Below are positions 15,013 through 25,608 of a DNA stretch of 64,000 nt, in pieces (position 1 is the stretch's first letter; each line of letters opens with the position of its first letter). The stretch comes from Nocardiopsis sp. FR4 (lineage in GTDB: Bacteria; Actinomycetota; Actinomycetes; Streptosporangiales; Streptosporangiaceae). The position numbers and the translations under genes are program-made. The notes under the pieces were generated by a model, which did no database searches, was not told where the DNA came from, and was given only the letters and a program-made list of their open reading frames with translations. The stretch spans positions 1-64,000 of the forward strand of contig NZ_VWVV01000025.1 of assembly GCF_009830945.1 (NCBI RefSeq), written 5' to 3'.

Positions 15013-16263
15013 TCATACGGGAAAGGCGGCCTCCCGGCACAGCAGGCTGAGGGGCCGCTCGCCGACCCGGGTGAGGACGACCGTCACCGACTCCGGTCCC
15101 GAGGCCCGCAGGTCCCGGCGCAGCTTCTCGGTGTCCACCGCCGACCCCCGCTTCTTGACGGTCACCGTCCCCGCGCCCAGGGCGCGCACCGCCGAGCGCA
15201 GCCGCTTGAGTGAGAAGGGCAGCACGTCCACGACCTCCAACACCCGCCACAGCGGCGAGGCCACGGCGGTGTCCGCGGTGAAGTAGGCGATCCGCTCGTC
15301 CAGCAGCGCGCCGTCCACCCGCGCCGCCGCCTCGGCCACCAGGTGCGAGCGCACCACGGCGGGGTCGGGGTCGTACAGGTAGCGCCGCGCCTCCGCCACC
15401 GGCGCCGGGCCCAGGCCGGGTTCGGCGTCCAGGTGCGCGACCGCGCCCTCGCGGGCCAGCAGCCCCTCGCGTTCGTGCAGGACGGTCGCCCGGCGCCGGG
15501 GTCCCTCGGCCAGCGCGCCGAACCACAGCGCGGTCTCCTTGAGCTCGCCGTCCACCGAGATCCACTCGGCCGCGGCCCCGGCGGGCAGCGCCTCGTGCGG
15601 AAGGCCCGGCGCGGCCTTGAGGCAGGCCGCGTCCGCGCCCTCGGCCAGCGCCACCGCCGTGTCCCAGGGCGGGGAGTAGGCCGCCGGGTCGAACACCCGG
15701 CCGCGCCCGCCCCGCCGCGCGGGGTCGCAGAACAGCAGGGGGTGGGCTCCCGGGGCGGTCGCGGCGGCGTCGCCCCTGCGGACCCGCGCCAGGTCGGACA
15801 GCCCCAGGGCCTCGATGTTGGCCCGGGCCACGGCCACCGCCAGGGGGTCGGCGTCCACGCCCTCCACCGGAACCCCGCGCCCGGCCAGCGCCAGCAGGTC
15901 GGCGCCGATCCCGCAGCACAGGTCGCCCGCGGTGGAGCCCCCGGCGGCCCGCGCCGTGCGCTCCGCGCGGTACTCGGCCACCGAGCGCCGCGTGGACTGC
16001 TCCAGGCCGTTCGGGGTGAAGAACATCCGCCGTGCGCGGTCGCCGAACTTGGCCCGGCCGCGCTCGCGCAGGACGACCTGGGTCAGCAGCGCGTTTACCA
16101 GCTCGGAGACGGGTAGACCGGGGTCGAGGGCCGCCACGCGCGGGTCCTCGCGCAACCGTGAGGCCGCGGCCAGCCGGTCCCGCGCGGCGGCCTCCGGGTC
16201 GATCCCCGCCAGCACCTCCCGGCCCGCGTCGGTGAGCAGGGCCTCGAAGGCGGGCACGCGCAT
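15013..16263 (-). CDS. Class I SAM-dependent methyltransferase with THUMP-like domain
   Basis: A 416-residue protein. Motif I is DLCCGIGADLLALA (about residue 113), followed by VEGVDADPLAVAVARANIEAL and a catalytic-loop-like FCDPARRGG. The C-terminal third contains a THUMP-like segment with GAGTVTVKKRGSAVD. Family members are presumed RNA or protein methyltransferases, but the substrate is not established. ATG 16263 is preceded by GAGAGGGAA. The gene diverges from the groES-groEL operon, with the CIRCE element in between. Confidence is high for methyltransferase fold and low for substrate. Confidence 0.85.
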   Translation of the reverse strand: MRVPAFEALLTDAGREVLAGIDPEAAARDRLAAASRLREDPRVAALDPGLPVSELVNALLTQVVLRERGRAKFGDRARRMFFTPNGLEQSTRRSVAEYRAERTARAAGGSTAGDLCCGIGADLLALAGRGVPVEGVDADPLAVAVARANIEALGLSDLARVRRGDAAATAPGAHPLLFCDPARRGGRGRVFDPAAYSPPWDTAVALAEGADAACLKAAPGLPHEALPAGAAAEWISVDGELKETALWFGALAEGPRRRATVLHEREGLLAREGAVAHLDAEPGLGPAPVAEARRYLYDPDPAVVRSHLVAEAAARVDGALLDERIAYFTADTAVASPLWRVLEVVDVLPFSLKRLRSAVRALGAGTVTVKKRGSAVDTEKLRRDLRASGPESVTVVLTRVGERPLSLLCREAAFPV

Positions 16264-16372
16264 GGGTTCCCTCTCAGGGGTCGTGGTGCTCTCAGGGGCG
16301 GGGCGGGCGCGCGGCCGCCGCCCGGACGCCCCCGTGCGGTCCGGGTCCGGAAGTCACGGCCACATTTCCATT

Positions 16373-16399
16373 CTGGCACTCTCGGGGGTAGAGTGCTAA
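16373..16399 (+). promoter_or_regulatory. CIRCE element (HrcA operator)
   Basis: CTGGCACTC, nine bases, then GAGTGCTAA matches the CIRCE consensus TTAGCACTC-N9-GAGTGCTAA, with two mismatches in the left arm. It lies 127 bp before the groES start. HrcA binds this element and represses chaperonin genes until heat shock. Confidence 0.93.
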
Positions 16400-16525
16400 T
16401 CGCGACGAGGCCGGTCTGGCACCCGCGACGACAGACCGCCGCGGTCGCCCCTTTTTCGCATCCGGTCCGTGCACCAGTGCGGACCGAAGACAGGCCACCG
16501 AAACCTTGAAGGGGGAGGTCACACC

Positions 16526-16837
16526 GTGTCGACCGCCACCAAGACCGTGCTGAAGCCGCTTGAGGACCGCGTCGTGGTCCGGACCCTGGAGGCCGAGCAG
16601 ACCACCGCCTCCGGTCTGGTCATCCCGGACACCGCCAAGGAGAAGCCCCAGGAGGGCGAGGTCCTGGCCGTGGGCCCGGGCCGCTGGGACGACGAGGGCG
16701 ACAAGCGCATCCCGCTGGACGTGAAGGTCGGGGACGTCGTCCTCTACAGCAAGTACGGCGGCACCGAGGTCAAGTACGACGGCGAGGAGTACCTGGTGCT
16801 CTCCGCCCGCGACCTCCTCGCGGTCGTCGAGAAGTAG
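16526..16837 (+). CDS. groS: Co-chaperonin GroES (Hsp10)
   Basis: A 103-residue co-chaperonin that caps the GroEL ring. Visible family motifs are [11 protein letters not shown] at the N-terminus, the mobile-loop region [19 protein letters not shown], and the C-terminal [15 protein letters not shown]. The start is GTG 16526 behind GGGGGAGG; a longer upstream frame is not part of the protein. It is the first gene of the groES-groEL operon under CIRCE control, and groL follows after 115 bp. Confidence 0.97.
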   Translation: MSTATKTVLKPLEDRVVVRTLEAEQTTASGLVIPDTAKEKPQEGEVLAVGPGRWDDEGDKRIPLDVKVGDVVLYSKYGGTEVKYDGEEYLVLSARDLLAVVEK

Positions 16838-16952
16838 GTCCCGACGGGGCCCGGTCAGCCGGGCTCGGAACCAACCGCATCCCGCACCGGTCGGCGTATC
16901 GCCGGGCGGGCGGGATGCCCGCTTTCGACCACCCTGAAGAGGAAGCACCCAC

Positions 16953-18560
16953 ATGCCGAAGATCCTGGAGTTCGAGGACGACGCCCGCCGCGCCCTCGAG
17001 CGGGGCGTGGACCGCCTCGCCAACGCCGTCAAGGTGACGCTCGGCCCGCGCGGCCGCAACGTCGTCATCGACAAGAAGTTCGGCGCCCCCACCATCACCA
17101 ACGACGGTGTGACCGTCGCGCGTGAGATCGAGCTGGACGAGCCCTACGAGAACCTGGGCGCCCAGCTGGTCAAGGAGGTCGCCACCAAGACCAACGACGC
17201 CGCCGGCGACGGCACCACCACCGCGACCGTGCTGGCCCAGGCCCTCGTGCGCGAGGGGCTGCGCAGCGTGGCCGCCGGCGCCTCCCCGATGGCGCTCAAG
17301 AAGGGCATCGACGCCGCCGCCGCCAAGGTGTCCGAGATCCTGCTGGAGCGCGCCCGCCCGGTCGAGGAGCGCGAGGACATCGCCTACGTCGCCACCAACT
17401 CCGCGCAGGACGCGCAGATCGGCGACCTGATCGCCGAGGCCTTCGACAAGGTCGGCAAGGACGGCGTCATCACGGTGGAGGAGGCCCCGACCTTCGGTCT
17501 GGACCTGGACTTCACCGAGGGCATGCAGTTCGACAAGGGCTACATCTCCCCCTACTTCGTCACCGACGGAGACCGTCAGGAGGCGGTGCTGGAGGACGCG
17601 CTGATCCTGATCAACCAGGGCAAGATCAGCAACCTCAACGAGCTGCTGCCGCTGCTGGAGAAGGTCCTCCAGAGCAAGAAGCCGCTGCTCATCATCGCCG
17701 AGGACATCGACGGCGACGCCCTGGGCGCGCTGGTGCTCAACAAGATCCGCGGCACGCTCAACGTCGCCGCGGTCAAGGCGCCCGGCTTCGGCGAGCGCCG
17801 CAAGGCCATGCTCCAGGACATCGCGGTGCTCACCGGCGGCCAGGTCATCGCCGAGGAGGTCGGCCTGACCCTGGAGAACGCCGACGTCGACACGCTGGGC
17901 AGCGCCCGACGCATCACCGTCACCAAGGACGACACCACCATCGTCGACGGCGGCGGTGAGCAGTCCGAGGTCGACGACCGGATCCAGCAGATCCGCAAGG
18001 AGATCGAGGCCAGCGACTCCGACTGGGACCGCGAGAAGCTCCAGGAGCGCCTGGCCAAGCTCGCGGGCGGCGTGTCCGTCCTGCGCGTGGGCGCGGCCAC
18101 CGAGGTCGAGCTCAAGGAGAAGAAGCACCGTTTGGAGGACGCCATCTCGGCGACCCGCGCGGCCATCGAGGAGGGCATCGTCGCCGGCGGCGGCGCCTCC
18201 CTGGTGCACGCCTCCACCGCCCTGGGCGACCTCGGCCTGTCCGGCGACGAGGCCACCGGTGTGGCGATCGTCCGCCGCGCCCTGGTCGAGCCCGCCCGCT
18301 GGATCGCCGAGAACGCCGGCGCCGAGGGCTACGTCGTCACCCACCGCGTGTCGGAGATGGAGGTCGGCCACGGCTACAACGCCGCCACCGACACCTACGG
18401 CGACCTGACCGCCCAGGGCATCCTGGACCCGGTCAAGGTCTCCCGCTCCGCCGTGCAGAACGCCGCCTCCATCGCGGGCATGCTGCTGACCACCGAGGTG
18501 CTGGTCGCGGACAAGCCCGAGGAGGACTCCGACGACGACGGCCACGGCCACGCGCACTAG
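16953..18560 (+). CDS. groL: Chaperonin GroEL1, His-rich C-terminus
   Basis: A 535-residue chaperonin subunit that folds proteins in an ATP-driven cage. Signatures include [35 protein letters not shown] and the C-terminal [15 protein letters not shown]. The tail ends DDDGHGHAH instead of the GGM repeats of canonical GroEL. This His-rich end is the mark of actinobacterial GroEL1, the paralogue encoded with groES; the GGM-tailed GroEL2 is normally elsewhere. One oddity is [22 protein letters not shown] near the start, typical for this group. SD GAAGAGGAAG precedes ATG 16953. Confidence 0.97.
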   Translation: MPKILEFEDDARRALERGVDRLANAVKVTLGPRGRNVVIDKKFGAPTITNDGVTVAREIELDEPYENLGAQLVKEVATKTNDAAGDGTTTATVLAQALVREGLRSVAAGASPMALKKGIDAAAAKVSEILLERARPVEEREDIAYVATNSAQDAQIGDLIAEAFDKVGKDGVITVEEAPTFGLDLDFTEGMQFDKGYISPYFVTDGDRQEAVLEDALILINQGKISNLNELLPLLEKVLQSKKPLLIIAEDIDGDALGALVLNKIRGTLNVAAVKAPGFGERRKAMLQDIAVLTGGQVIAEEVGLTLENADVDTLGSARRITVTKDDTTIVDGGGEQSEVDDRIQQIRKEIEASDSDWDREKLQERLAKLAGGVSVLRVGAATEVELKEKKHRLEDAISATRAAIEEGIVAGGGASLVHASTALGDLGLSGDEATGVAIVRRALVEPARWIAENAGAEGYVVTHRVSEMEVGHGYNAATDTYGDLTAQGILDPVKVSRSAVQNAASIAGMLLTTEVLVADKPEEDSDDDGHGHAH

Positions 18561-18656
18561 CACGGCCACGAGCGCCGACACGGTCGTCGCGGCCCCTGAC
18601 CCGGCCGCGGCACCGCGTCCGGCGCGGTGCCCGGGCCCTGGTCGGGGCCCGGGCCC

Positions 18657-18684
18657 GGGGCGGGACAGCAGGATGTCCCGCCCC
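18657..18684 (+). terminator. Terminator hairpin of the groES-groEL operon
   Basis: Perfect 11-bp arms GGGGCGGGACA and TGTCCCGCCCC flank a six-base loop. A GC-rich hairpin (GGGCCC repeats) lies just upstream. There is no U-tract, as is usual for this GC content. Confidence 0.7.
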
Positions 18685-18817
18685 ATCGCACTACCACGCG
18701 GCTCCGACGCGCGTCCGCGAGGCACGGGACGTTTTCGGACTAATTTCCCAAAACGTGACCATTCCGTAGTTGTCGATCGGAGCGGTTGGGTCCCGCGGTG
18801 GGGGCATCATTCGTAAC

Positions 18818-19459
18818 GTGACGGATGCAGGCGCCCGGGGGGGCGTTACCGCGCAGCGGCCGGAAACGCACGGGGAGAGCGACCCCGCTGCGCGCGACAG
18901 GGGTTTGAACCACCTGGGTTCGCTCGCCGTCCGGGGCGAGGACGGAGCCATGGACTCGCTGCTGCGCGAGGTCCGGCCCATGGTGGTGAGGTACTGCCGT
19001 GCCCGCCTCGCCCGTGTCTCAGGACTGGCCCACTACTCCGACGACGTGGCCCAGGAGGTGTGCATCGCCCTGCTCTCGGCGATACCGCGCTACCAGGACC
19101 GGGGGCGGCCCTTCGCGGCCTTCGTGTTCGGGATCGCGGCCCACAAGGTGGCCGACACCCTGCGTGTGGCTGGCAGGGTGGAGGTGGTGCCCACCGACAC
19201 GGTTCCCGAGCGCCCGGACGAGGGTCCGGGCCCGGAGGAGTCGGCGGTGCGGGTCATCGAGGCCCAGCGCGCCAGAGAGCTTCTCGACGAGCTGCCCGAA
19301 CAGCAGCGCAGACTGCTGTTCATGAGGGTGATCGTCGGACTGACAGCGGATGAGACGGGACATGTCCTTGGAATGTCGGCGGGAGCGGTACGGGTTGCCC
19401 AGCACAGAGCTATTGCTCGGCTTCGGCAGGTGGCCGTGGCGAACCGCCTCCTCCCCTGA
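18818..19459 (+). CDS. shbA: ECF-type RNA polymerase sigma factor, ShbA-like
   Basis: A 213-residue sigma factor with region 2 (about 45-120: [41 protein letters not shown]) and region 4 (about 150-210: [47 protein letters not shown]). Region 3 is absent, as in ECF factors. In Streptomyces, ShbA transcribes the principal sigma gene hrdB; this gene has the conserved groEL-shbA-guaB context, which supports the name. The start is uncertain. I chose GTG 18818; a TTG at 18770 is also possible. No anti-sigma gene is adjacent. Confidence 0.85.
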   Translation: MTDAGARGGVTAQRPETHGESDPAARDRGLNHLGSLAVRGEDGAMDSLLREVRPMVVRYCRARLARVSGLAHYSDDVAQEVCIALLSAIPRYQDRGRPFAAFVFGIAAHKVADTLRVAGRVEVVPTDTVPERPDEGPGPEESAVRVIEAQRARELLDELPEQQRRLLFMRVIVGLTADETGHVLGMSAGAVRVAQHRAIARLRQVAVANRLLP

Positions 19460-21364
<1,905 letters not shown>

Positions 21365-21397
21365 CCGCGCGGGCGCCGCGCCCGCGCGCCGACGCCA

Positions 21398-21428
21398 CGG
21401 GCCGTCCGGGGTTCTGCCGGGCGGCCCG
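21398..21428 (+). terminator. Terminator hairpin after guaB
   Basis: CGGGCCGTCCGG and CCGGGCGGCCCG pair over 12 positions with one G-U, around a 7-nt loop. A second hairpin (GCGCGGGCG / CGCCCGCGC) precedes it. It separates guaB from guaB3, and TAGACT at 21485-21490 may be the -10 of the next gene. Confidence 0.6.
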
Positions 21429-21551
21429 CGCCGTTCCCGCGCCACCCCCTCCGACGCGGAATCGGCGTCCGCGCGTCGGGTCGATAGACTCTCGGCGGCA
21501 GGAACGCGCCGGTAGACCATCCGGTGACGCACGTCAGAGGGGATCGAAACG

Positions 21552-22667
21552 TTGGCTCAGGTGGAGATCGGGCTGGGCAAGAACGGGCGCCGGGCCTATG
21601 AGCTCGACGAGATCGGGATCGTGCCTGCCCGGCGGACGCGGGACCCGGAGGAGGTGTCCATCGCCTGGCAGATCGACGCCTACCGGTTCGAGACGCCGCT
21701 GGTGGTCAGCCCCATGGACAGTGTCGCCTCCCCCCGCACGGTCGTAGCCGTGGGGCAGCAGGGCGGCCTGGGCGTGCTCGACCTCGAGGGGCTCTGGACC
21801 CGCTACGAGAACCCCGAGCCGCTGCTGGAGGAGATCCGCGAGCTCGACGACGTGGCCGCCACCCAGCGGCTCCAGGAGATCTACGCCGCGCCCATCCAGG
21901 AGGAGCTGATCGGCCGCCGGATCGAGGAGATCCGCGACGCGGGCCTGGTCACCGCGGCCCGGCTGTCGCCGCAGCGTACTGCCCAGTACCACAAGGCGGT
22001 CGTCGACGCGGGCGTGGACATCTTCGTGATCCGCGGCACCACGGTGTCCGCCGAGCACGTGTCCGGCCGCGCCGAACCGCTCAACCTCAAGCAGTTCATC
22101 TACGAACTGGACGTGCCGGTCGTGGTCGGCGGCTGCGCCACCTACACCGCCGCCCTGCACCTCATGCGCACCGGCGCCGCCGGTGTGCTGGTCGGCTTCG
22201 GCGGCGGCTCCGGACACACCACCCGCTCCGTGCTGGGCGTGGCCGTGCCGATGGCCAGCGCGATCGGCGACGTGGCCGCGGCCCGCCGCGACTACCTGGA
22301 CGAGTCCGGCGGCCGGTACGTGCACGTCATCGCGGACGGCGGCATGACCAGCAGCGGCGACATCGCCAAGGCGCTGGCCTGCGGTGCCGACGCCGTCATG
22401 GTGGGCTCCCCGCTGGCGCGCGCCGTCGAGGCGCCCGGCGGCGGCTACCACTGGGGCAGCGAGGCCCACCACGGCGAGCTGCCGCGCGGCGAGCGGGTCA
22501 AGGTGGGCACGATCGGCGACCTGAAGTCGATCCTGCACGGCCCGGCCTCCACCAGCGACGGCTCCATGAACCTCATGGGCGCGCTGCGCCGCACGATGGC
22601 CACCTCCGGCTACACCGACCTCAAGGAGTTCCAGCGGGTCGAGGTCGTGGTCAACCCGCACCGCTAG
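21552..22667 (+). CDS. guaB3: GuaB3-family IMP dehydrogenase-like protein
   Basis: A 371-residue TIM-barrel protein of the IMPDH/GMPR superfamily without CBS domains. It has the GuaB3 opening (KNGRRAYELDEIGIVPARRTRD), VVSPMDSVASPRT, the Cys-containing VVGGCATYTAAL in place of the canonical loop, and IADGGMTSSGDIAKALACGADAVMVGSPL. GuaB3 is a conserved companion of guaB in actinobacteria and cyanobacteria with IMPDH-like activity reported for some members. The best start is TTG 21552 behind AGAGGGGA; GTG 21561 is the alternative. It sits immediately downstream of guaB as a separate transcription unit. Confidence 0.92.
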   Translation: MAQVEIGLGKNGRRAYELDEIGIVPARRTRDPEEVSIAWQIDAYRFETPLVVSPMDSVASPRTVVAVGQQGGLGVLDLEGLWTRYENPEPLLEEIRELDDVAATQRLQEIYAAPIQEELIGRRIEEIRDAGLVTAARLSPQRTAQYHKAVVDAGVDIFVIRGTTVSAEHVSGRAEPLNLKQFIYELDVPVVVGGCATYTAALHLMRTGAAGVLVGFGGGSGHTTRSVLGVAVPMASAIGDVAAARRDYLDESGGRYVHVIADGGMTSSGDIAKALACGADAVMVGSPLARAVEAPGGGYHWGSEAHHGELPRGERVKVGTIGDLKSILHGPASTSDGSMNLMGALRRTMATSGYTDLKEFQRVEVVVNPHR

Positions 22668-22910
22668 CGAGGCGGTCCCCACGGGTTCTGCGACGGGGGT
22701 CGTGCCGGTCACACCGGCGCGGCCCCCGCCGCGTGCCACCGCACCCCGCCGACCTGGGCCGATCCGAAGAGCCGCGGACCGGTCCTTCCCGGATCCGCGG
22801 CAGGCGCCCGATTTCGGGTCCCCAGGCACTGGACACGCACCGTCGGCCGTCGCGTACCTTGGTTCCGGCCTGATGTGGCGTTGACGTTTCCTTGAAGATG
22901 TGGGGAGCCT

Positions 22911-23771
22911 ATGGGTGAGCGGCGTGCGTCCGGTGCCGACCGGAGCCGAAGGCGTGGCCCGGCGGTCGCCGTGTGTGTGACGCTCGTGGTGTGCCTGCTG
23001 GTGACCGGGGGTGTGATCGTCCTGGTGAACCGGGTGACCAGCGCGTTCAACGAGTGGTCGGCGTCCGGGGCCTCCGGAGTGGAGTCGCCCCGGGGTTCCA
23101 TCCAGACCCCGCCGCACGACGAGCTCACCGGCCCGCCGGAGCGCGCCGAGGTGACCCCCGCCGACGAGGAGCCCGAGCGGGCGGGCGCCGACGAGCGGTC
23201 CGCCCCCGCCCTCCCGCGCCCGAGCGCGGAGTGGCTGGACCGGGTGGCGGAGTCGACCGGCATCCCGCGCCGCGCCCTGGAGGGGTACGCCGGCGCCCAG
23301 CTGGTACTGGCCGAGGAACTCCCCGGCTGCCAGCTGTCCTGGCCCACCCTGGCCGGGATCGGGTACGTGGAGTCGCACCACGGCACCTTCGCCGGGGGCG
23401 AGATCGGCCCGGACGGGGCCACCACCGTCGACGTCATCGGCATCCCGCTGGACGGCACCAACCGCACCCGGGCCATCCCCGACACCGACGGGGGCCGCTA
23501 CGACGGCGACACCGAGTGGGACCGGGCGATCGGCCCCATGCAGTTCATCCCCGAAACCTGGGCGATCTGGGGCGCCTCCGTCAGCGGGGACGACCCCGAC
23601 CCGCACAACATCGACGACGCCGCGCTGGCGGCGGGCCGCTACCTGTGCGCGGACGGCCGCGACCTGACCTCGGCCCTCGACTGGGAGTCGGCGATCCTGA
23701 CCTACAACCGCTCCAGCGCCTACGTCACCGACGTGCTGGCCTACGCGCACGCCTACGCCGACGCCGCCTGA
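22911..23771 (+). CDS. Membrane-anchored lytic transglycosylase (SLT/MltB-like)
   Basis: A 286-residue envelope protein. A basic N-terminus and one transmembrane span (about residues 18-41) anchor it. A Pro/Glu-rich linker follows to about residue 100. The catalytic domain contains IGYVESHHGTF with the likely catalytic Glu, IGPMQFIPETWAIWG and ILTYNRSSAYV. This enzyme class cleaves peptidoglycan glycan strands to anhydromuropeptides during growth or division. ATG 22911 has GGGGAG upstream. It is monocistronic, with a 243-bp upstream gap. Confidence 0.88.
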   Translation: MGERRASGADRSRRRGPAVAVCVTLVVCLLVTGGVIVLVNRVTSAFNEWSASGASGVESPRGSIQTPPHDELTGPPERAEVTPADEEPERAGADERSAPALPRPSAEWLDRVAESTGIPRRALEGYAGAQLVLAEELPGCQLSWPTLAGIGYVESHHGTFAGGEIGPDGATTVDVIGIPLDGTNRTRAIPDTDGGRYDGDTEWDRAIGPMQFIPETWAIWGASVSGDDPDPHNIDDAALAAGRYLCADGRDLTSALDWESAILTYNRSSAYVTDVLAYAHAYADAA

Positions 23772-23804
23772 GCCCCCAGGGCGGGGCCGCCCGCGCCCCC
23801 GTAC

Positions 23805-23975
23805 GGGGCGGTTCTCGGGCCGCTGCCGTGGCAGCTCGTTGACACGTCCTTCGGGGTGTTCGGGATCGTCCCGCTGCTCATCGTGTACCGGATGATCCGG
23901 CGGCCGGAGGCCCTGGACACACCCGGCGCCCCCGAGAAGGTCCCCCCGGCCGGGAAGGTCTCCGCGGCCCCCTGA
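23805..23975 (+). pseudogene. Orphan C-terminal tail of a membrane protein
   Basis: After the transglycosylase stop the same frame continues with about 56 codons reading PLPWQLVDTSFGVFGIVP, a hydrophobic span and a basic YRMIRRPEAL end, then TGA at 23973. It has coding-like third-position GC and the look of the last span plus cytoplasmic tail of a membrane protein, but no start or upstream domain. It abuts the MarR/MFS locus, which also shows a deletion. It may be a decay remnant; I cannot name the parent gene. Confidence 0.35.
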
Positions 23976-23987
23976 GGGAACGGCCGG

Positions 23988-24521
23988 TCAGCCGCGCGCG
24001 GCCAGCTCTCCCGGTGCGGAGGCCCGCTCCTCCCGGGCGGGGGGCCGGCTCCGGGCGAGGGCGCTGTCGGGGGCCAGACGGGCGAGCAGGGTCCGGCTGA
24101 TGTCGAGCAGCTGGTCCCGCTGCTCCGGGCTGAGCACGTCGAACAGGTTCTCCCGCATGCTCCGCACGTGCCGCGCGCCCGCCCGGTCCAGGACCCCCTG
24201 CCCGGTGTCGGTGAGCGCGGCGAACCAGCTGCGGCGGTCGTGCTCGCAGTGCACCCGCCTGACCAGCCCCGCCTCGGCGAGCTTCTTGACCGCGTGGGAG
24301 ACACGGCTGGGCCGGGTGTGGGTGAGCGCGGCCAGGTCGCTCATCCGCAGTGACTTGTGGTGCGCCTTGGAGAGCAGCACGAGCAGCTCGTAGTAGGTCA
24401 GCGGCAGGTCGGTCTCCTCCTGGAGGTCCTGCTCCACGCGCTGGTCCAGCAGTCGAAAGGCCAGCGTGGCGGCGTCCCAGGTGCGCTCCTCGGCGGAGTC
24501 GAGGCACTCGTGTTCGCTCAT
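23988..24521 (-). CDS. MarR-family transcriptional regulator
   Basis: A 177-residue winged-helix repressor-type protein. The DNA-binding core has LTYYELLVLLSKAHHKSLRMSDLAALTHTRPSRVSHAVKKLAEAGLV followed in the wing by HCEHDRRSWFAALTDTG; the terminal helices mediate dimerisation. It is divergent from the broken MFS gene, the standard layout for a drug-responsive MarR controlling an efflux pump. The regulator looks intact although its presumed target does not. Confidence 0.9.
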   Translation of the reverse strand: MSEHECLDSAEERTWDAATLAFRLLDQRVEQDLQEETDLPLTYYELLVLLSKAHHKSLRMSDLAALTHTRPSRVSHAVKKLAEAGLVRRVHCEHDRRSWFAALTDTGQGVLDRAGARHVRSMRENLFDVLSPEQRDQLLDISRTLLARLAPDSALARSRPPAREERASAPGELAARG

Positions 24522-24538
24522 GCCGAGATGCTACCACG

Positions 24539-24592
24539 CTGGAATGTTGCGCATTGAAGTAGTTTCATCTACTCTCGTGCTGAATATTCCAG
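24539..24592. promoter_or_regulatory. Inverted repeats in the MarR-MFS intergenic region
   Basis: CTGGAAT (24539-24545) and ATTCCAG (24586-24592) are perfect inverted copies. Between them AGTAG (24558-24562) and CTACT (24569-24573) flank TTTCAT. The placement between divergent genes fits MarR operator sites. Confidence 0.5.
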
Positions 24593-24635
24593 TGTTGAAC
24601 TAAAAGGTTCGGCCGCTGCGGAAGCGCCCGCCCCC

Positions 24636-25480
24636 ATGTCCGACACCGCGTCCCCGCAGAACCCGTCCCGGGCCACCGGGCCGCCGCCCCAGAAACCCTC
24701 ACCGCGCCGCGCCCGGCTGGCGCTGGCCGTCCTGGTCCTGGCGCACTTCGCGCTCCCGGTGGACTTCAACATCGTCTACATCGCGCTGCCCGAGATCGGC
24801 GCCGCCTTCGGCCTGGCCCCCGCCGCGCTCCAGTGGGCGGTCAACGCCTTCGCCCTCGGCTACGGCGGCTTCCTGCTCCTGGGCGGTCGGGCCGTGGACC
24901 GCCTCGGCGCCCGCCGCGCCTGCTCGCCAACCGGCCGCTGATGGTCACCATGGCGCTGATCTTCGTGCTCATGGGCGCGGTCAACACCCTGCACTACGTG
25001 TACACCACGCACGTGCAGACCACCCTGGGGCTGAGCCCGCTCGCGGCCGGGCTGGGCTTCCTGCCCCAGGGAGCGGCGGCCATGCTCGGCTCCTCGCTGC
25101 TGCTGCCCCCGCTGCTCGACCGCCAGGGCACCCGCGGCACCCTGTTCGCCGGTACCGCGGGGGTGGGCCTGACCGGGCTGGCCTTCGCCGCCGCGGTCGC
25201 GGCCGACTCCTACTGGGCGGTGCTGCCCGCGGTGGTCCTGCTCGGGGCCACCGCCGGAACCGTCTACCCGGCCGTGTTCGCGGTGGCCGGGGTCCCCGAG
25301 GCCGAGCAGGGCGTGGGCTCGGCGATGGTCTCCGCCTCCCAGCAGACCGGTGCGGCGGTCGGGCTGGCCGCGCTGCTGGCCGTCGCGGCCTCCGGCGCGG
25401 GGCTGGCCGGCGCCTCCCTGGCCGGAGGCGCCCTCACCCCGGCCGCCGCACTCCTCGCCCTGGCCCCGCGCGGAAGGTGA
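24636..25480 (+). pseudogene. MFS (DHA2-like) efflux transporter, internally deleted and frameshifted
   Basis: The first frame (24636-24941) encodes a normal DHA2-type N-terminus: DFNIVYIALPEIGAAFGLAP, QWAVNAFALGYGGFLLLGGR and DRLGARR. It then runs into a stop. Near 24925 homology jumps frame and position to LLANRPLMVTMALIFVLMG, which in full-length transporters belongs to the second half, and continues to 25480 through QQTGAAVGLAALLAV. Together they cover about 280 codons against about 460-500 for the family, so several hundred bases between spans 2 and about 8 are missing. The last spans also look shortened. Probably inactive. Confidence 0.85.
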
Positions 25481-25608
25481 CCCCGGGACACGCCGCGGCG
25501 GCGGACCCCCGGCCCGCCGCCGCACGGTTAGCCTGGGGCCCTCCCGGATGGACACGGGCGCGGGGCGGGTATGGCCCGGGAGAGCCCCCATCGAGACGGA
25601 GGAGACGG

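Noticed and set aside
16770-18725. A 651-codon minus-strand frame over groES-groEL
   Set aside because: Antisense shadow of groEL; no motif, and the groEL frame is certain.
22668-22910. A c-di-AMP (ydaO) riboswitch before the lytic transglycosylase
   Set aside because: Such riboswitches often precede cell-wall hydrolase genes in actinobacteria, but I could not find the conserved core here.
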